This document shows, piece by piece, positions 27,871-39,805 of a DNA stretch of 64,000 nt. Numbering within the stretch: position 1 is the stretch's first letter; each line of letters starts with the position of its first letter. Under the pieces are notes generated by a model, which was given only the letters and a program-made list of their open reading frames with translations, searched no databases and was not told the DNA's origin. The stretch comes from Mayamaea pseudoterrestris (lineage: Eukaryota > Bacillariophyta > Bacillariophyceae > Sellaphorales > Sellaphoraceae): assembly GCA_027923505.1 (NCBI GenBank), contig BROI01000020.1:1-64000 (forward strand), read 5' to 3'. The position numbers and the translations under genes were made by a program.

Positions 27871-30800
27871 GTGGCCAGGGCATGGGGCGTTTGACAGGTC
27901 AGAATCGACAACTTGTGGTGTTGGCCATACCCACCGTGGAGGCCGTACCCATGGTGTCAGCCTCCAGGCAGTCCTTTTTGCACCATTTGAGACTCTGCAC
28001 CTGTCAATGGCATACCCTGGACATGTTTGGCCTGACTCATTGGGTATTTGGGTGGCCAGGGCATGGGGCGTTTGACAGGTCAGAATCAACAACTTGTGGT
28101 GTTGGCCATACCCACCGTGGAGGCCGTACCCATGGTGTCAGCCTCCAGGCAGTCCTTTTTGCACCATTTGAGACTCTGCACCTGTCAATGGCATACCCTG
28201 GACATGTTTGGCCTGACTCATTGGGTATTTGGGTGGCCAGGGCATGGGGCGTTTGACAGGTCAGAATCGACAACTTGTGGTGTTGGCCATACCCACCGTG
28301 GAGGCCGTACCCCATGGTGTCAGCCTCAAGGCAGTCCTTTTGCACCATTTGAGACTCTGCACCTGTCAATGGCATACCCTGGACATGTTTGGCCTGACTC
28401 ATTGGGTATTTGGGTGGCCAGGGCATGGGGCGTTTGACAGGTCAGAATCGACAACTTGTGGTGTTGGCCATACCCACCGTGGAGGCCGTACCCATGGTGT
28501 CAGCCTCCAGGCAGTCCTGGTTGCACCATTTGAGACTGTGCACCTGTCAATGGCATACCCTGGACATGTTTGGCCTGACTCATTGGGTATTTGGGTGGCC
28601 AGGGCATGGGGCGGTTGACAGGTCAGAATCGACAACTTGTGGTGTTGGCCATACCCACCGTGGAGGCCGTACCCATGGTGTCAGCCTCCAGGCAGTCTAT
28701 TTGAGACTCTGCACCTGTCAATGGCATACCCTGGACATGTTTGGCCTGACTCATTGGGTATTTGGGTGGCCAGGGCATGGGGCGTTTGACAGGTCAGAAT
28801 CGACAACTTGTGGTGTTGGCCATACCCACCGTGGAGGCCGTACCCATGGTGTCAGCCTCTAGGCAGTCCTTTTTGCACCATTTGAGACTCTGCACCTGTC
28901 AATGGCATACCCTGGACATGTTTGGCCTGACTCATTGGGTATTTGGGTGGCCAGGGCATGGGGCGTTTGACAGGTCAGAATCGACAACTTGTGGTGTTGG
29001 CCATACCCACCGTGGAGGCCGTACCCATGGTGTCAGCCTCCAGGCAGTCTATTTGAGACTCTGCACCTGTCAATGGCATACCCTGGACATGTTTGGCCTG
29101 ACTCATTGGGTATTTGGGTGGCCAGGGCATGGGGCGTTTGACAGGTCAGAATCGACAACTTGTGGTGTTGGCCATACCCACCGTGGAGGCCGTACCCATG
29201 GTGTCAGCCTCCAGGCAGTCCTTTTTGCACCATTTGAGACTATGCACCTGTCAATGGCATACCCTGGACATGTTTGGCCTGACTCATTGGGTATTTGGGT
29301 GGCCAGGGCATGGGGCGTTTGACAGGTCAGAATCGACAACTTGTGGTGTTGGCCATACCCACCGTGGAGGCCGTACCCATGGTGTCAGCCTCCAGACAGT
29401 CCTTTTTGCACCATTTGAGACTCTGCACCTGTCAATGGCATACCCTGGACATGTTTGGCCTGACTCATTGGGTATTTGGGTGGCCAGGGCATGGGGCGTT
29501 TGACAGGTCAGAATCGACAACTTGTGGTGTTGGCCATACCCACCGTGGAGGCCGTACCCATGGTGTCAGCCTCCAGGCAGTCCTTTTTGCACCATTTGAG
29601 ACTCTGCACCTGTCAATGGCATACCCTGGACATGTTTGGCCTGACTCATTGGGTATTTGGGTGGCCAGGGCATGGGGCGTTTGACAGGTCAGAATCGACA
29701 ACTTGTGGTGTTGGCCATACCCCCCGTGGAGGCCGTACCCATGGTGTCAGCCTCCAGGCAGTCCTTTTTGCACCATTTGAGACTCTGCACCTGTCAATGG
29801 CATACCCTGGACATGTTTGGCCTGACTCATTGGGTATTTGGGTGGCCAGGGCATGGGGCGTTTGACAGGTCAGAATCGACAACTTGTGGTGTTGGCCATA
29901 CCCACCGTGGAGGCCGTACCCATGGTGTCAGCCTCCAGGCAGTCCTTTTTGCACCATTTGAGACTCTGCACCTGTCAATGGCATACCCTGGACATGTTTG
30001 GCCTGACTCATTGGGTATTTGGGTGGCCAGGGCATGGGGCGTTTGACAGGTCAGAATCGACAACTTGTGGTGTTGGCCATACCCACCGTGGAGGCCGTAC
30101 CCATGGTGTCAGCCTCCAGGCAGTCCTTTTTGCACCATTTGAGACTCTGCACCTGTCAATGGCATACCCTGGACATGTTTGGCCTGACTCATTGGGTATT
30201 TGGGTGGCCAGGGCATGGGGCGTTTGACAGGTCAGAATCGACAACTTGTGGTGTTGGCCATACCCACCGTGGAGGCCGTACCCATGGTGTCAGCCTCCAG
30301 GCAGTCCTTTTTTGCACCATTTGAGACTCTGCACCTGTCAATGGCATACCCTGGACATGTTTGGCCTGACTCATTGGGTATTTGGGTGGCCAGGGCATGG
30401 GGCGTTTGACAGGTCAGAATCGACAACTTGTGGTGTTGGCCATACCCACCGTGGAGGCCGTACCCATGGTGTCAGCCTCCAGGCAGTCCTTTTTGCACCA
30501 TTTGAGACTCTGCACCTGTCAATGGCATACCCTGGACATGTTTGGCCTGACTCATTGGGTATTTGGGTGGCCAGGGCATGGGGCGTTTGACAGGTCAGAA
30601 TCGACAACTTGTGGTGTTGGCCATACCCACCGTGGAGGCCGTACCCATGGTGTCAGCCTCCAGGCAGTCCTTTTTGCACCATTTGAGACTCTGCACCTGT
30701 CAATGGCATACCCTGGACATGTTTGGCCTGACTCATTGGGTATTTGGGTGGCCAGGGCATGGGGCGTTTGACAGGTCAGAATCGACAACTTGTGGTGTTG

Positions 30801-32084
30801 GCCATACCCACCGTGGAGGCCGTACCCATGGTGTCAGCCTCCAGGCAGTCCTTTTTGCACCATTTGAGACTATGCACCTGTCAATGGCATACCCTGGACA
30901 TGTTTGGCCTGACTCATTGGGTATTTGGGTGGCCAGGGCATGGGGCGTTTGACAGGTCAGAATCGACAACTTGTGGTGTTGGCCATACCCACCGTGGAGG
31001 CCGTACCCATGGTGTCAGCCTCCAGGCAGTCCTTTTGCACCATTTGAGACTCTGCACCTGTCAATGGCATACCCTGGACATGTTTGGCCTGACTCATTGG
31101 GTATTTGGGTGGCCAGGGCATGGGGCGTTTGACAGGTCAGAATCGACAACTTGTGGTGTTGGCCATACCCACCGTGGAGGCCGTACCCATGGTGTCAGCC
31201 TCCAGGCAGTCCTTTTGCACCATTTGAGACTCTGCACCTGTCAATGGCATACCCTGGACATGTTTGGCCTGACTCATTGGGTATTTGGGTGGCCAGGGCA
31301 TGGGGCGTTTGACAGGTCAGAATCGACAACTTGTGGTGTTGGCCATACCCACCGTGGAGGCCGTACCCATGGTGTCAGCCTCCAGGCAGTCCTTTTTGCA
31401 CCATTTGAGACTCTGCACCTGTCAATGGCATACCCTGGACATGTTTGGCCTGACTCATTGGGTATTTGGGTGGCCAGGGCATGGGGCGTTTGACAGGTCA
31501 GAATCGACAACTTGTGGTGTTGGCCATACCCACCGTGGAGGCCGTACCCATGGTGTCAGCCTCCAGGCAGTCCTTTTTGCACCATTTGAGACTCTGCACC
31601 TGTCAATGGCATACCCTGGACATGTTTGGCCTGACTCATTGGGTATTTGGGTGGCCAGGGCATGGGGCGTTTGACAGGTCAGAATCGACAACTTGTGGTG
31701 TTGGCCATACCCACCGTGGAGGCCGTACCCATGGTGTCAGCCTCCAGGCAGTCCTTTTTGCACCATTTGAGACTCTGCACCTGTCAATGGCATACCCTGG
31801 ACATGTTTGGCCTGACTCATTGGGTATTTGGGTGGCCAGGGCATGGGGCGTTTGACAGGTCAGAATCGACAACTTGTGGTGTTGGCCATACCCACCGTGG
31901 AGGCCGTACCCATGGTGTCAGCCTCCAGGCAGTCCTTTTTGCACCATTTGAGACTATGCACCTGTCAATGGCATACCCTGGACATGTTTGGCCTGACTCA
32001 TTGGGTATTTGGGTGGCCAGGGCATGGGGGCGTTTGACAGGTCAGAATCGACAACTTGTGGTGTTGGCCATACCCACCGTGGAG

Positions 32085-32182
32085 GCCGGTGAGCCTCGGC
32101 AGTCCTTTTGCACCATTTGAGACTCTGCACCTGTCAAGGCATACCTCACGGTATTGGGGGCAGCCAGGGGCGTGCAGGTAGA
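32085..32182. repeat. Scrambled satellite unit
   Basis: After a normal half-unit the sequence loses the tacccatggtgtca portion, keeps gagcctcggcagtcc and the caccatttgagactctgcacc core, then replaces the usual ctggacatg-to-gacaggtc half with a shorter G-rich text (ggtattgggggcagccaggg). Normal phase resumes at gaatcgacaac. It could be a repair scar or a short unresolved assembly patch. Confidence 0.75.
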
Positions 32183-34329
32183 ATCGACAACTTGTGGTGT
32201 TGGCCATACCCACCGTGGAGGCCGTACCCATGGTGTCAGCCTCCAGGCAGTCCTTTTGCACCATTTGAGACTCTGCACCTGTCAATGGCATACCCTGGAC
32301 ATGTTTGGCCTGACTCATTGGGTATTTGGGTGGCCAGGGCATGGGGCGTTTGACAGGTCAGAATCGACAACTTGTGGTGTTGGCCATACCCACCGTGGAG
32401 GCCGTACCCATGGTGTCAGCCTCAGGCAGTCCTTTTTGCACCATTTGAGACTCTGCACCTGTCAATGGCATACCCTGGACATGTTTGGCCTGACTCATTG
32501 GGTATTTGGGTGGCCAGGGCATGGGGCGTTTGACAGGTCAGAATCGACAACTTGTGGTGTTGGCCATACCCACCGTGGAGGCCGTACCCATGGTGTCAGC
32601 CTCCAGGCAGTCCTTTTTGCACCATTTGAGACTCTGCACCTGTCAATGGCATACCCTGGACATGTTTTGCCTGACTCATTGGGTATTTGGGTGGCCAGGG
32701 CATGGGGCGTTTGACAGGTCAGAATCAACAACTTGTGGTGTTGGCCATACCCACCGTGGAGGCCGTACCCATGGTGTCAGCCTCCAGGCAGTCCTTTTTG
32801 CACCATTTGAGACTCTGCACCTGTCAATGGCATACCCTGGACATGTTTGGCCTGACTCATTGGGTATTTGGGTGGCCAGGGCATGGGGCGTTTGACAGGT
32901 CAGAATCGACAACTTGTGGTGTTGGCCATACCCACCGTGGAGGCCGTACCCATGGTGTCAGCCTCCAGGCAGTCCTTTTGCACCATTTGAGACTCTGCAC
33001 CTGTCAATGGCATACCCTGGACATGTTTGGCCTGACTCATTGGGTATTTGGGTGGCCAGGGCATGGGGCGTTTGACAGGTCAGAATCGACAACTTGTGGT
33101 GTTGGCCATACCCACCGTGGAGGCCGTACCCATGGTGTCAGCCTCCAGGCAGTCCTTTTGCACCATTTGAGACTCTGCACCTGTCAATGGCATACCCTGG
33201 ACATGTTTGGCCTGACTCATTGGGTATTTGGGTGGCCAGGGCATGGGGCGTTTGACAGGTCAGAATCGACAACTTGTGGTGTTGGCCATACCCACCGTGG
33301 AGGCCGTACCCATGGTGTCAGCCTCCAGGCAGTCCTTTTTGCACCATTTGAGACTCTGCACCTGTCAATGGCATACCCTGGACATGTTTGGCCTGACTCA
33401 TTGGGTATTTGGGTGGCCAGGGCATGGGGCGTTTGACAGGTCAGAATCGACAACTTGTGGTGTTGGCCATACCCACCGTGGAGGCCGTACCCATGGTGTC
33501 AGCCTCCAGGCAGTCCTTTTGCACCATTTGAGACTCTGCACCTGTCAATGGCATACCCTGGACATGTTTGGCCTGACTCATTGGGTATTTGGGTGGCCAG
33601 GGCATGGGGCGTTTGACAGGTCAGAATCGACAACTTGTGGTGTTGGCCATACCCACCGTGGAGGCCGTACCCATGGTGTCAGCCTCCAGGCAGTCCTTTT
33701 TGCACCATTTGAGACTCTGCACCTGTCAATGGCATACCCTGGACATGTTTGGCCTGACTCATTGGGTATTTGGGTGGCCAGGGCATGGGGCGTTTGACAG
33801 GTCAGAATCGACAACTTGTGGTGTTGGCCATACCCACCGTGGAGGCCGTACCCATGGTGTCAGCCTCCAGGCAGTCCTTTTTGCACCATTTGAGACTCTG
33901 CACCTGTCAATGGCATACCCTGGACATGTTTGGCCTGACTCATTGGGTATTTGGGTGGCCAGGGCATGGGGCGTTTGACAGGTCAGAATCGACAACTTGT
34001 GGTGTTGGCCATACCCACCGTGGAGGCCGTACCCATGGTGTCAGCCTCCAGGCAGTCCTTTTGCACCATTTGAGACTCTGCACCTGTCAATGGCATACCC
34101 TGGACATGTTTGGCCTGACTCATTGGGTATTTGGGTGGCCAGGGCATGGGGCGTTTGACAGGTCAGAATCGACAACTTGTGGTGTTGGCCATACCCACCG
34201 TGGAGGCCGTACCCATGGTGTCAGCCTCCAGGCAGTCCTTTTTGCACCATTTGAGACTCTGCACCTGTCAATGGCATACCCTGGACATGTTTTGCCTGAC
34301 TCATTGGGTATTTGGGTGGCCAGGGCATG

Positions 34330-34381
34330 CTAGGGCATGGGGCGTTTTTACTCTCACCTGTATGTCATTGTTGGCGGGTGT
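34330..34381. other. Short non-satellite insertion inside a unit
   Basis: The unit is interrupted after cagggcatg. About 16 bases of the unit are repeated (agggcatggggcgttt) and followed by roughly 30 bases that do not match the satellite, including actctcacctgtatgtcatt. The array then resumes at ttgacaggtc. The duplicated stretch at the break resembles a templated-insertion or filler-DNA scar. Confidence 0.75.
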
Positions 34382-37300
34382 TGACAGGTCAGAATCGACA
34401 ACTTGTGGTGTTGGCCATACCCACCGTGGAGGCCGTACCCATGGTGTCAGCCTCCAGGCAGTCCTTTTTGCACCATTTGAGACTCTGCACCTGTCAATGG
34501 CATACCCTGGACATGTTTGGCCTGACTCATTGGGTATTTGGGTGGCCAGGGCATGGGGCGTTTGACAGGTCAGAATCGACAACTTGTGGTGTTGGCCATA
34601 CCCACCGTGGAGGCCGTACCCATGGTGTCAGCCTCCAGGCAGTCCTTTTTGCACCATTTGAGACTCTGCACCTGTCAATGGCATACCCTGGACATGTTTG
34701 GCCTGACTCATTGGGTATTTGGGTGGCCAGGGCATGGGGCGTTTGACAGGTCAGAATCGACAACTTGTGGTGTTGGCCATACCCACTGTGGAAGCCGTAC
34801 CCATGGTGTCAGCCTCCAGGCAGTCCTTTTTGCACCATTTGAGACTCTGCACCTGTCAATGGCATACCCTGGACATGTTTGGCCCGACTCATTGGGTATT
34901 TGGGTGGCCAGGGCATGGGGCGTTTGACAGGTCAGAATCGACAACTTGTGGTGTTGGCCATACCCACCGTGGAGGCCGTACCCATGGTGTCAGCCTCCAG
35001 GCAGTCCTTTTTGCACCATTTGAGACTCTGCACCTGTCAATGGCATACCCTGGACATGTTTGGCCTGCATTATTGGGTATTTGGGTGGCCAGGGCATGGG
35101 GCGTTTGACAGGTCAGAATCGACAACTTGTGGTGTTGGCCATACCCACCGTGGAGGCCGTACCCATGGTGTCAGCCTCCAGGCAGTCCTTTTTGCACCAT
35201 TTGAGACTCTGCACCTGTCAATGGCATACCCTGGACATGTTTGGCCTGACTCATTGGGTATTTGGGTGGCCAGGGCATGGGGCGTTTGACAGGTCAGAAT
35301 CGACAACTTGTGGTGTTGGCCATACCCACCGTGGAGGCCGTACCCATGGTGTCAGCCTCCAGGCAGTCCTTTTGCACCATTTGAGACTCTGCACCTGTCA
35401 ATGGCATACCCTGGACATGTTTGGCCTGACTCATTGGGTATTTGGGTGGCCAGGGCATGGGGCGTTTGACAGGTCAGAATCGACAACTTGTGGTGTTGGC
35501 CATACCCACCGTGGAGGCCGTACCCATGGTGTCAGCCTCCAGGCAGTCCTTTTGCACCATTTGAGACTCTGCACCTGTCAATGGCATACCCTGGACATGT
35601 TTGGCCTGACTCATTGGGTATTTGGGTGGCCAGGGCATGGGGCGTTTGACAGGTCAGAATCGACAACTTGTGGTGTTGGCCATACCCACCGTGGAGGCCG
35701 TACCCATGGTGTCAGCCTCCAGGCAGTCCTTTTTGCACCATTTGAGACTATGCACCTGTCAATGGCATACCCTGGACATGTTTGGCCTGACTCATTGGGT
35801 ATTTGGGTGGCCAGGGCATGGGGCGTTTGACAGGTCAGAATCGACAACTTGCGGTGTTGGCCATACCCACCGTGGAGGCCGTACCCATGGTGTCAGCCTC
35901 CAGGCAGTCCTTTTTGCACCATTTGAGACTCTGCACCTGTCAATGGCATACCCTGGACATGTTTGGCCTGACTCATTGGGTATTTGGGTGGCCAGGGCAT
36001 GGGGCGTTTGACAGGTCAGAATCGACAACTTGTGGTGTTGGCCATACCCACCGTGGAGGCCGTACCCATGGTGTCAGCCTCCAGGCAGTCCTTTTTGCAC
36101 CATTTGAGACTCTGCACCTGTCAATGGCATACCCTGGACATGTTTGGCCTGACTCATTGGGTATTTGGGTGGCCAGGGCATGGGGCGTTTGACAGGTCAG
36201 AATCGACAACTTGTGGTGTTGGCCATACCCACCGTGGAGGCCGTACCCATGGTGTCAGCCTCCAGGCAGTCCTTTTGCACCATTTGAGACTCTGCACCTG
36301 TCAATGGCATACCCTGGACATGTTTGGCCTGACTCATTGGGTATTTGGGTGGCCAGGGCATGGGGCGTTTGACAGGTCAGAATCGACAACTTGTGGTGTT
36401 GGCCATACCCACCGTGGAGGCCGTACCCATGGTGTCAGCCTCCAGGCAGTCCTTTTTGCACCATTTGAGACTATGCACCTGTCAATGGCATACCCTGGAC
36501 ATGTTTGGCCTGACTCATTGGGTATTTGGGTGGCCAGGGCATGGGGCGTTTGACAGGTCAGAATCGACAACTTGTGGTGTTGGCCATACCCACCGTGGAG
36601 GCCGTACCCATGGTGTCAGCCTCAGGCAGTCCTTTTTGCACCATTTGAGACTCTGCACCTGTCAATGGCATACCCTGGACATGTTTGGCCTGACTCATTG
36701 GGTATTTGGGTGGCCAGGGCATGGGGCGTTTGACAGGTCAGAATCGGCAACTTGTGGTGTTGGCCATACCCACCGTGGAGGCCGTACCCATGGTGTCAGC
36801 CTCCAGGCAGTCCTTTTTGCACCATTTGAGACTCTGCACCTGTCAATGGCATACCCTGGACATGTTTGGCCTGACTCATTGGGTATTTGGGTGGCCAGGG
36901 CATGGGGCGTTTGACAGGTCAGAATCGACAACTTGTGGTGTTGGCCATACCCACCGTGGAGGCCGTACCCATGGTGTCAGCCTCCAGGCAGTCCTTTTTG
37001 CACCATTTGAGACTCTGCACCTGTCAATGGCATACCCTGGACATGTTTGGCCTGACTCATTGGGTATTTGGGTGGCCAGGGCATGGGGCGTTTGACAGGT
37101 CAGAATCGACAACTTGTGGTGTTGGCCATACCCACCGTGGAGGCCGTACCCATGGTGTCAGCCTCCAGGCAGTCCTTTTTGCACCATTTGAGACTATGCA
37201 CCTGTCAATGGCATACCCTGGACATGTTTGGCCTGACTCATTGGGTATTTGGGTGGCCAGGGCATGGGGCGTTTGACAGGTCAGAATCGACAACTTGTGG

Positions 37301-39392
37301 TGTTGGCCATACCCACCGTGGAGGCCGTACCCATGGTGTCAGCCTCCAGGCAGTCCTTTTTGCACCATTTGAGACTATGCACCTGTCAATGGCATACCCT
37401 GGACATGTTTGGCCTGACTCATTGGGTATTTGGGTGGCCAGGGCATGGGGCGTTTGACAGGTCAGAATCGACAACTTGTGGTGTTGGCCATACCCACCGT
37501 GGAGGCCGTACCCATGGTGTCAGCCTCCAGGCAGTCCTTTTTGCACCATTTGAGACTCTGCACCTGTCAATGGCATACCCTGGACATGTTTGGCCTGACT
37601 CATTGGGTATTTGGGTGGCCAGGGCATGGGGCGTTTGACAGGTCAGAATCGACAACTTGTGGTGTTGGCCATACCCACCGTGGAGGCCGTACCCATGGTG
37701 TCAGCCTCCAGGCAGTCCTTTTGCACCATTTGAGACTCTGCACCTGTCAATGGCATACCCTGGACATGTTTGGCCTGACTCATTGGGTATTTGGGTGGCC
37801 AGGGCATGGGGCGTTTGACAGGTCAGAATCGACAACTTGTGGTGTTGGCCATACCCACCGTGGAGGCCGTACCCATGGTGTCAGCCTCCAGGCAGTCCTT
37901 TTTGCACCATTTGAGACTCTGCACCTGTCAATGGCATACCCTGGACATGTTTGGCCTGACTCATTGGGTATTTGGGTGGCCAGGGCATGGGGCGTTTGAC
38001 AGGTCAGAATCGACAACTTGTGGTGTTGGCCATACCCACCGTGGAGGCCGTACCCATGGTGTCAGCCTCCAGGCAGTCCTTTTTGCACCATTTGAGACTA
38101 TGCACCTGTCAATGGCATACCCTGGACATGTTTGGCCTGACTCATTGGGTATTTGGGTGGCCAGGGCATGGGGCGTTTGACAGGTCAGAATCGACAACTT
38201 GTGGTGTTGGCCATACCCACCGTGGAGGCCGTACCCATGGTGTCAGCCTCCAGGCAGTCCTTTTTGCACCATTTGAGACTCTGCACCTGTCAATGGCATA
38301 CCCTGGACATGTTTGGCCTGACTCATCGGGTATTTGGGTGGCCAGGGCATGGGGCGTTTGACAGGTCAGAATCGACAACTTGTGGTGTTGGCCATACCCA
38401 CCGTGGAGGCCGTACCCATGGTGTCAGCCTCCAGGCAGTCCTTTTTGCACCATTTGAGACTCTGCACCTGTCAATGGCATACCCTGGACATGTTTGGCCT
38501 GACTCATTGGGTATTTGGGTGGCCAGGGCATGGGGCGTTTGACAGGTCAGAATCGACAACTTGTGGTGTTGGCCATACCCACCGTGGAGGCCGTACCCAT
38601 GGTGTCAGCCTCCAGGCAGTCCTTTTTGCACCATTTGAGACTATGCACCTGTCAATGGCATACCCTGGACATGTTTGGCCTGACTCATTGGGTATTTGGG
38701 TGGCCAGAGCATGGGGCGTTTGACAGGTCAGAATCGACAACTTGTGGTGTTGGCCATACCCACCGTGGAGGCCGTACCCATGGTGTCAGCCTCCAGGCAG
38801 TCCTTTTTGCACCATTTGAGACTATGCACCTGTCAATGGCATTCCCTGGACATGTTTTGCCTGACTCATCGGGTATTTGGGTGGCCAGGGCATGGGGCGT
38901 TTGACAGGTCAGAATCGACAACTTGTGGTGTTGGCCATACCCACCGTGGAGGCCGTACCCATGGTGTCAGCCTCCAGGCAGTCCTTTTTGCACCATTTGA
39001 GACTCTGCACCTGTCAATGGCATACCCTGGACATGTTTGGCCTGACTCATTGGGTATTTGGGTGGCCAGGGCATGGGGCGTTTGACAGGTCAGAATCGAC
39101 AACTTGTGGTGTTGGCCATACCCACCGTGGAGGCCGTACCCATGGTGTCAGCCTCCAGGCAGTCCTTTTTGCACCATTTGAGACTATGCACCTGTCAATG
39201 GCATACCCTGGACATGTTTGGCCTGACTCATTGGGTATTTGGGTGGCCAGGGCATGGGGCGTTTGACAGGTCAGAATCGACAACTTGTGGTGTTGGCCAT
39301 ACCCACCGTGGAGGCCGTACCCCATGGTGTCAGCCTCCAGGCAGTCCTTTTTGCACCATTTGAGACTCTGCACCTGTCAATGGCATACCCTG

Positions 39393-39698
39393 AGTCGAAG
39401 TTGAAGGTGTATCCTACCTTCCTACCGAGGTGCAAGCACCTCTCTTACTATATGTGTAAGTTGACGCCCCAACGGCATCGTGGACGAGCAATCGTGATGC
39501 CCACGATGGGCGAGCGAGGTAAATCAATAGCAGTTAATTAAATCCTCTCAGTTAATCACCAACGCCTTCGTTGTTGTAGCAGTTGCAATTACTCGAGTCC
39601 TTTGCTCTTGTTGTTGCTCTTAATAACAGTCTCCATTCAACCTATTGAGTGAGAAGCATTTGCTAGTGCAGCCATTGCTGTCGCTGGAAATCTTCACT
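39393..39698 (+). repeat. 5' LTR of element 1
   Basis: Identical to 47,381-47,687 except that it lacks one T in attcaa(t)cctattg. The left boundary is set by the end of satellite match and by the base that follows the polypurine tract at the other end; the right boundary by the last base shared before the PBS. The termini are then agtcgaag...cttcact, an imperfect inverted repeat, rather than the usual TG...CA. A nested TGAAG...CTTCA pair lies just inside (39,402 and 39,696). Confidence 0.93.
39427..39454 (+). promoter_or_regulatory. LTR hairpin and TATA-like element
   Basis: A perfect 7-bp inverted repeat with a 2-base loop (gaggtgc aa gcacctc, 39,427-39,442) is followed seven bases later by ctatatgtg (TATA-like, 39,448-39,456). 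The same sequence is in the 3' LTR. Position within the first 65 bp of the LTR would fit a U3 promoter, but no transcript data support it. Confidence 0.3.
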
Positions 39699-39710
39699 GG
39701 TTACGAGCCC
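39699..39710 (+). other. Primer-binding site, probably half-tRNA type
   Basis: Directly after the LTR comes ggttacgagccc (tgg if the last LTR base is counted). Its complement, gggctcgtaacc, has the shape of an anticodon arm: a 3' stem strand, the seven-base loop ctcgtaa with U33, and the start of the other strand. It is one base away from the initiator-Met anticodon arm gggctcataacc. Priming by an internally cleaved tRNA is known for Drosophila copia and yeast Ty5. Which tRNA is used here is inference. Confidence 0.55.
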
Positions 39711-39805
39711 CACGGTTCTTCTGCAGTCGTCGTCTTGCCAAGGGAGTGCACGCCCAAGCAAGCAACTAAGACAGAAGCCAAAGCTTTAATCACACTCGAG
39801 TTACC

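Larger units (their letters stand above)
1..39392. repeat. 181-bp tandem satellite array (about 215 units)
   Basis: Head-to-tail repetition of one unit that begins, in the phase of the window start, with ctggacatgtttggcctgac and recurs at 1, 182, 363, 544 and so on. The unit is 181 bp; a common variant is 180 bp because a T5 run before gcacc is T4. The array is already in progress at base 1 and stops at 39,392, where an LTR interrupts a unit three bases into ctggacatg. Since 181 is not a multiple of three, no reading frame persists through the array; the 78- to 129-residue open frames in every unit are a by-product of composition. The unit length is in the nucleosomal range typical of eukaryotic centromeric or heterochromatic satellites (general knowledge); nothing here proves that role. 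No telomeric repeat is visible. Confidence 0.99.
27871..39392. repeat. Satellite zone C: homogenised units up to the LTR
   Basis: About 64 mostly near-identical units ending at the 5' LTR of the retrotransposon. Variant alleles overlap with zone A (gactatgcacc, tgttttgcc, T4 runs). Zone C has its own local patterns: two consecutive 180-bp T4 units occur at 31,031/31,211, 32,975/33,155 and 35,370/35,550, and a unit shortened to gcagtctatttgag recurs 352 bp apart (28,691 and 29,043). It also holds a scrambled unit (about 32,085-32,182) and a unit with inserted sequence (about 34,330-34,381). Confidence 0.94.

Noticed and set aside
1-39392. Hundreds of 78- to 256-residue open frames in the satellite on both strands
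   Set aside because: They follow from the stop-poor unit; the 181-bp period changes frame every unit, both strands are equally open, and indels in zone B are not frame-preserving.
1-39392. CRISPR-like direct repeats
   Set aside because: The whole 181-bp unit repeats with no unique spacers, no cas genes are present, and the setting is eukaryotic.
39402-39696. LTR bounded by TGAAG...CTTCA
   Set aside because: This would leave the same nine bases (agtcgaagt) outside both LTRs by chance and detach the polypurine tract from the LTR; the wider agt...act bounds fit better.
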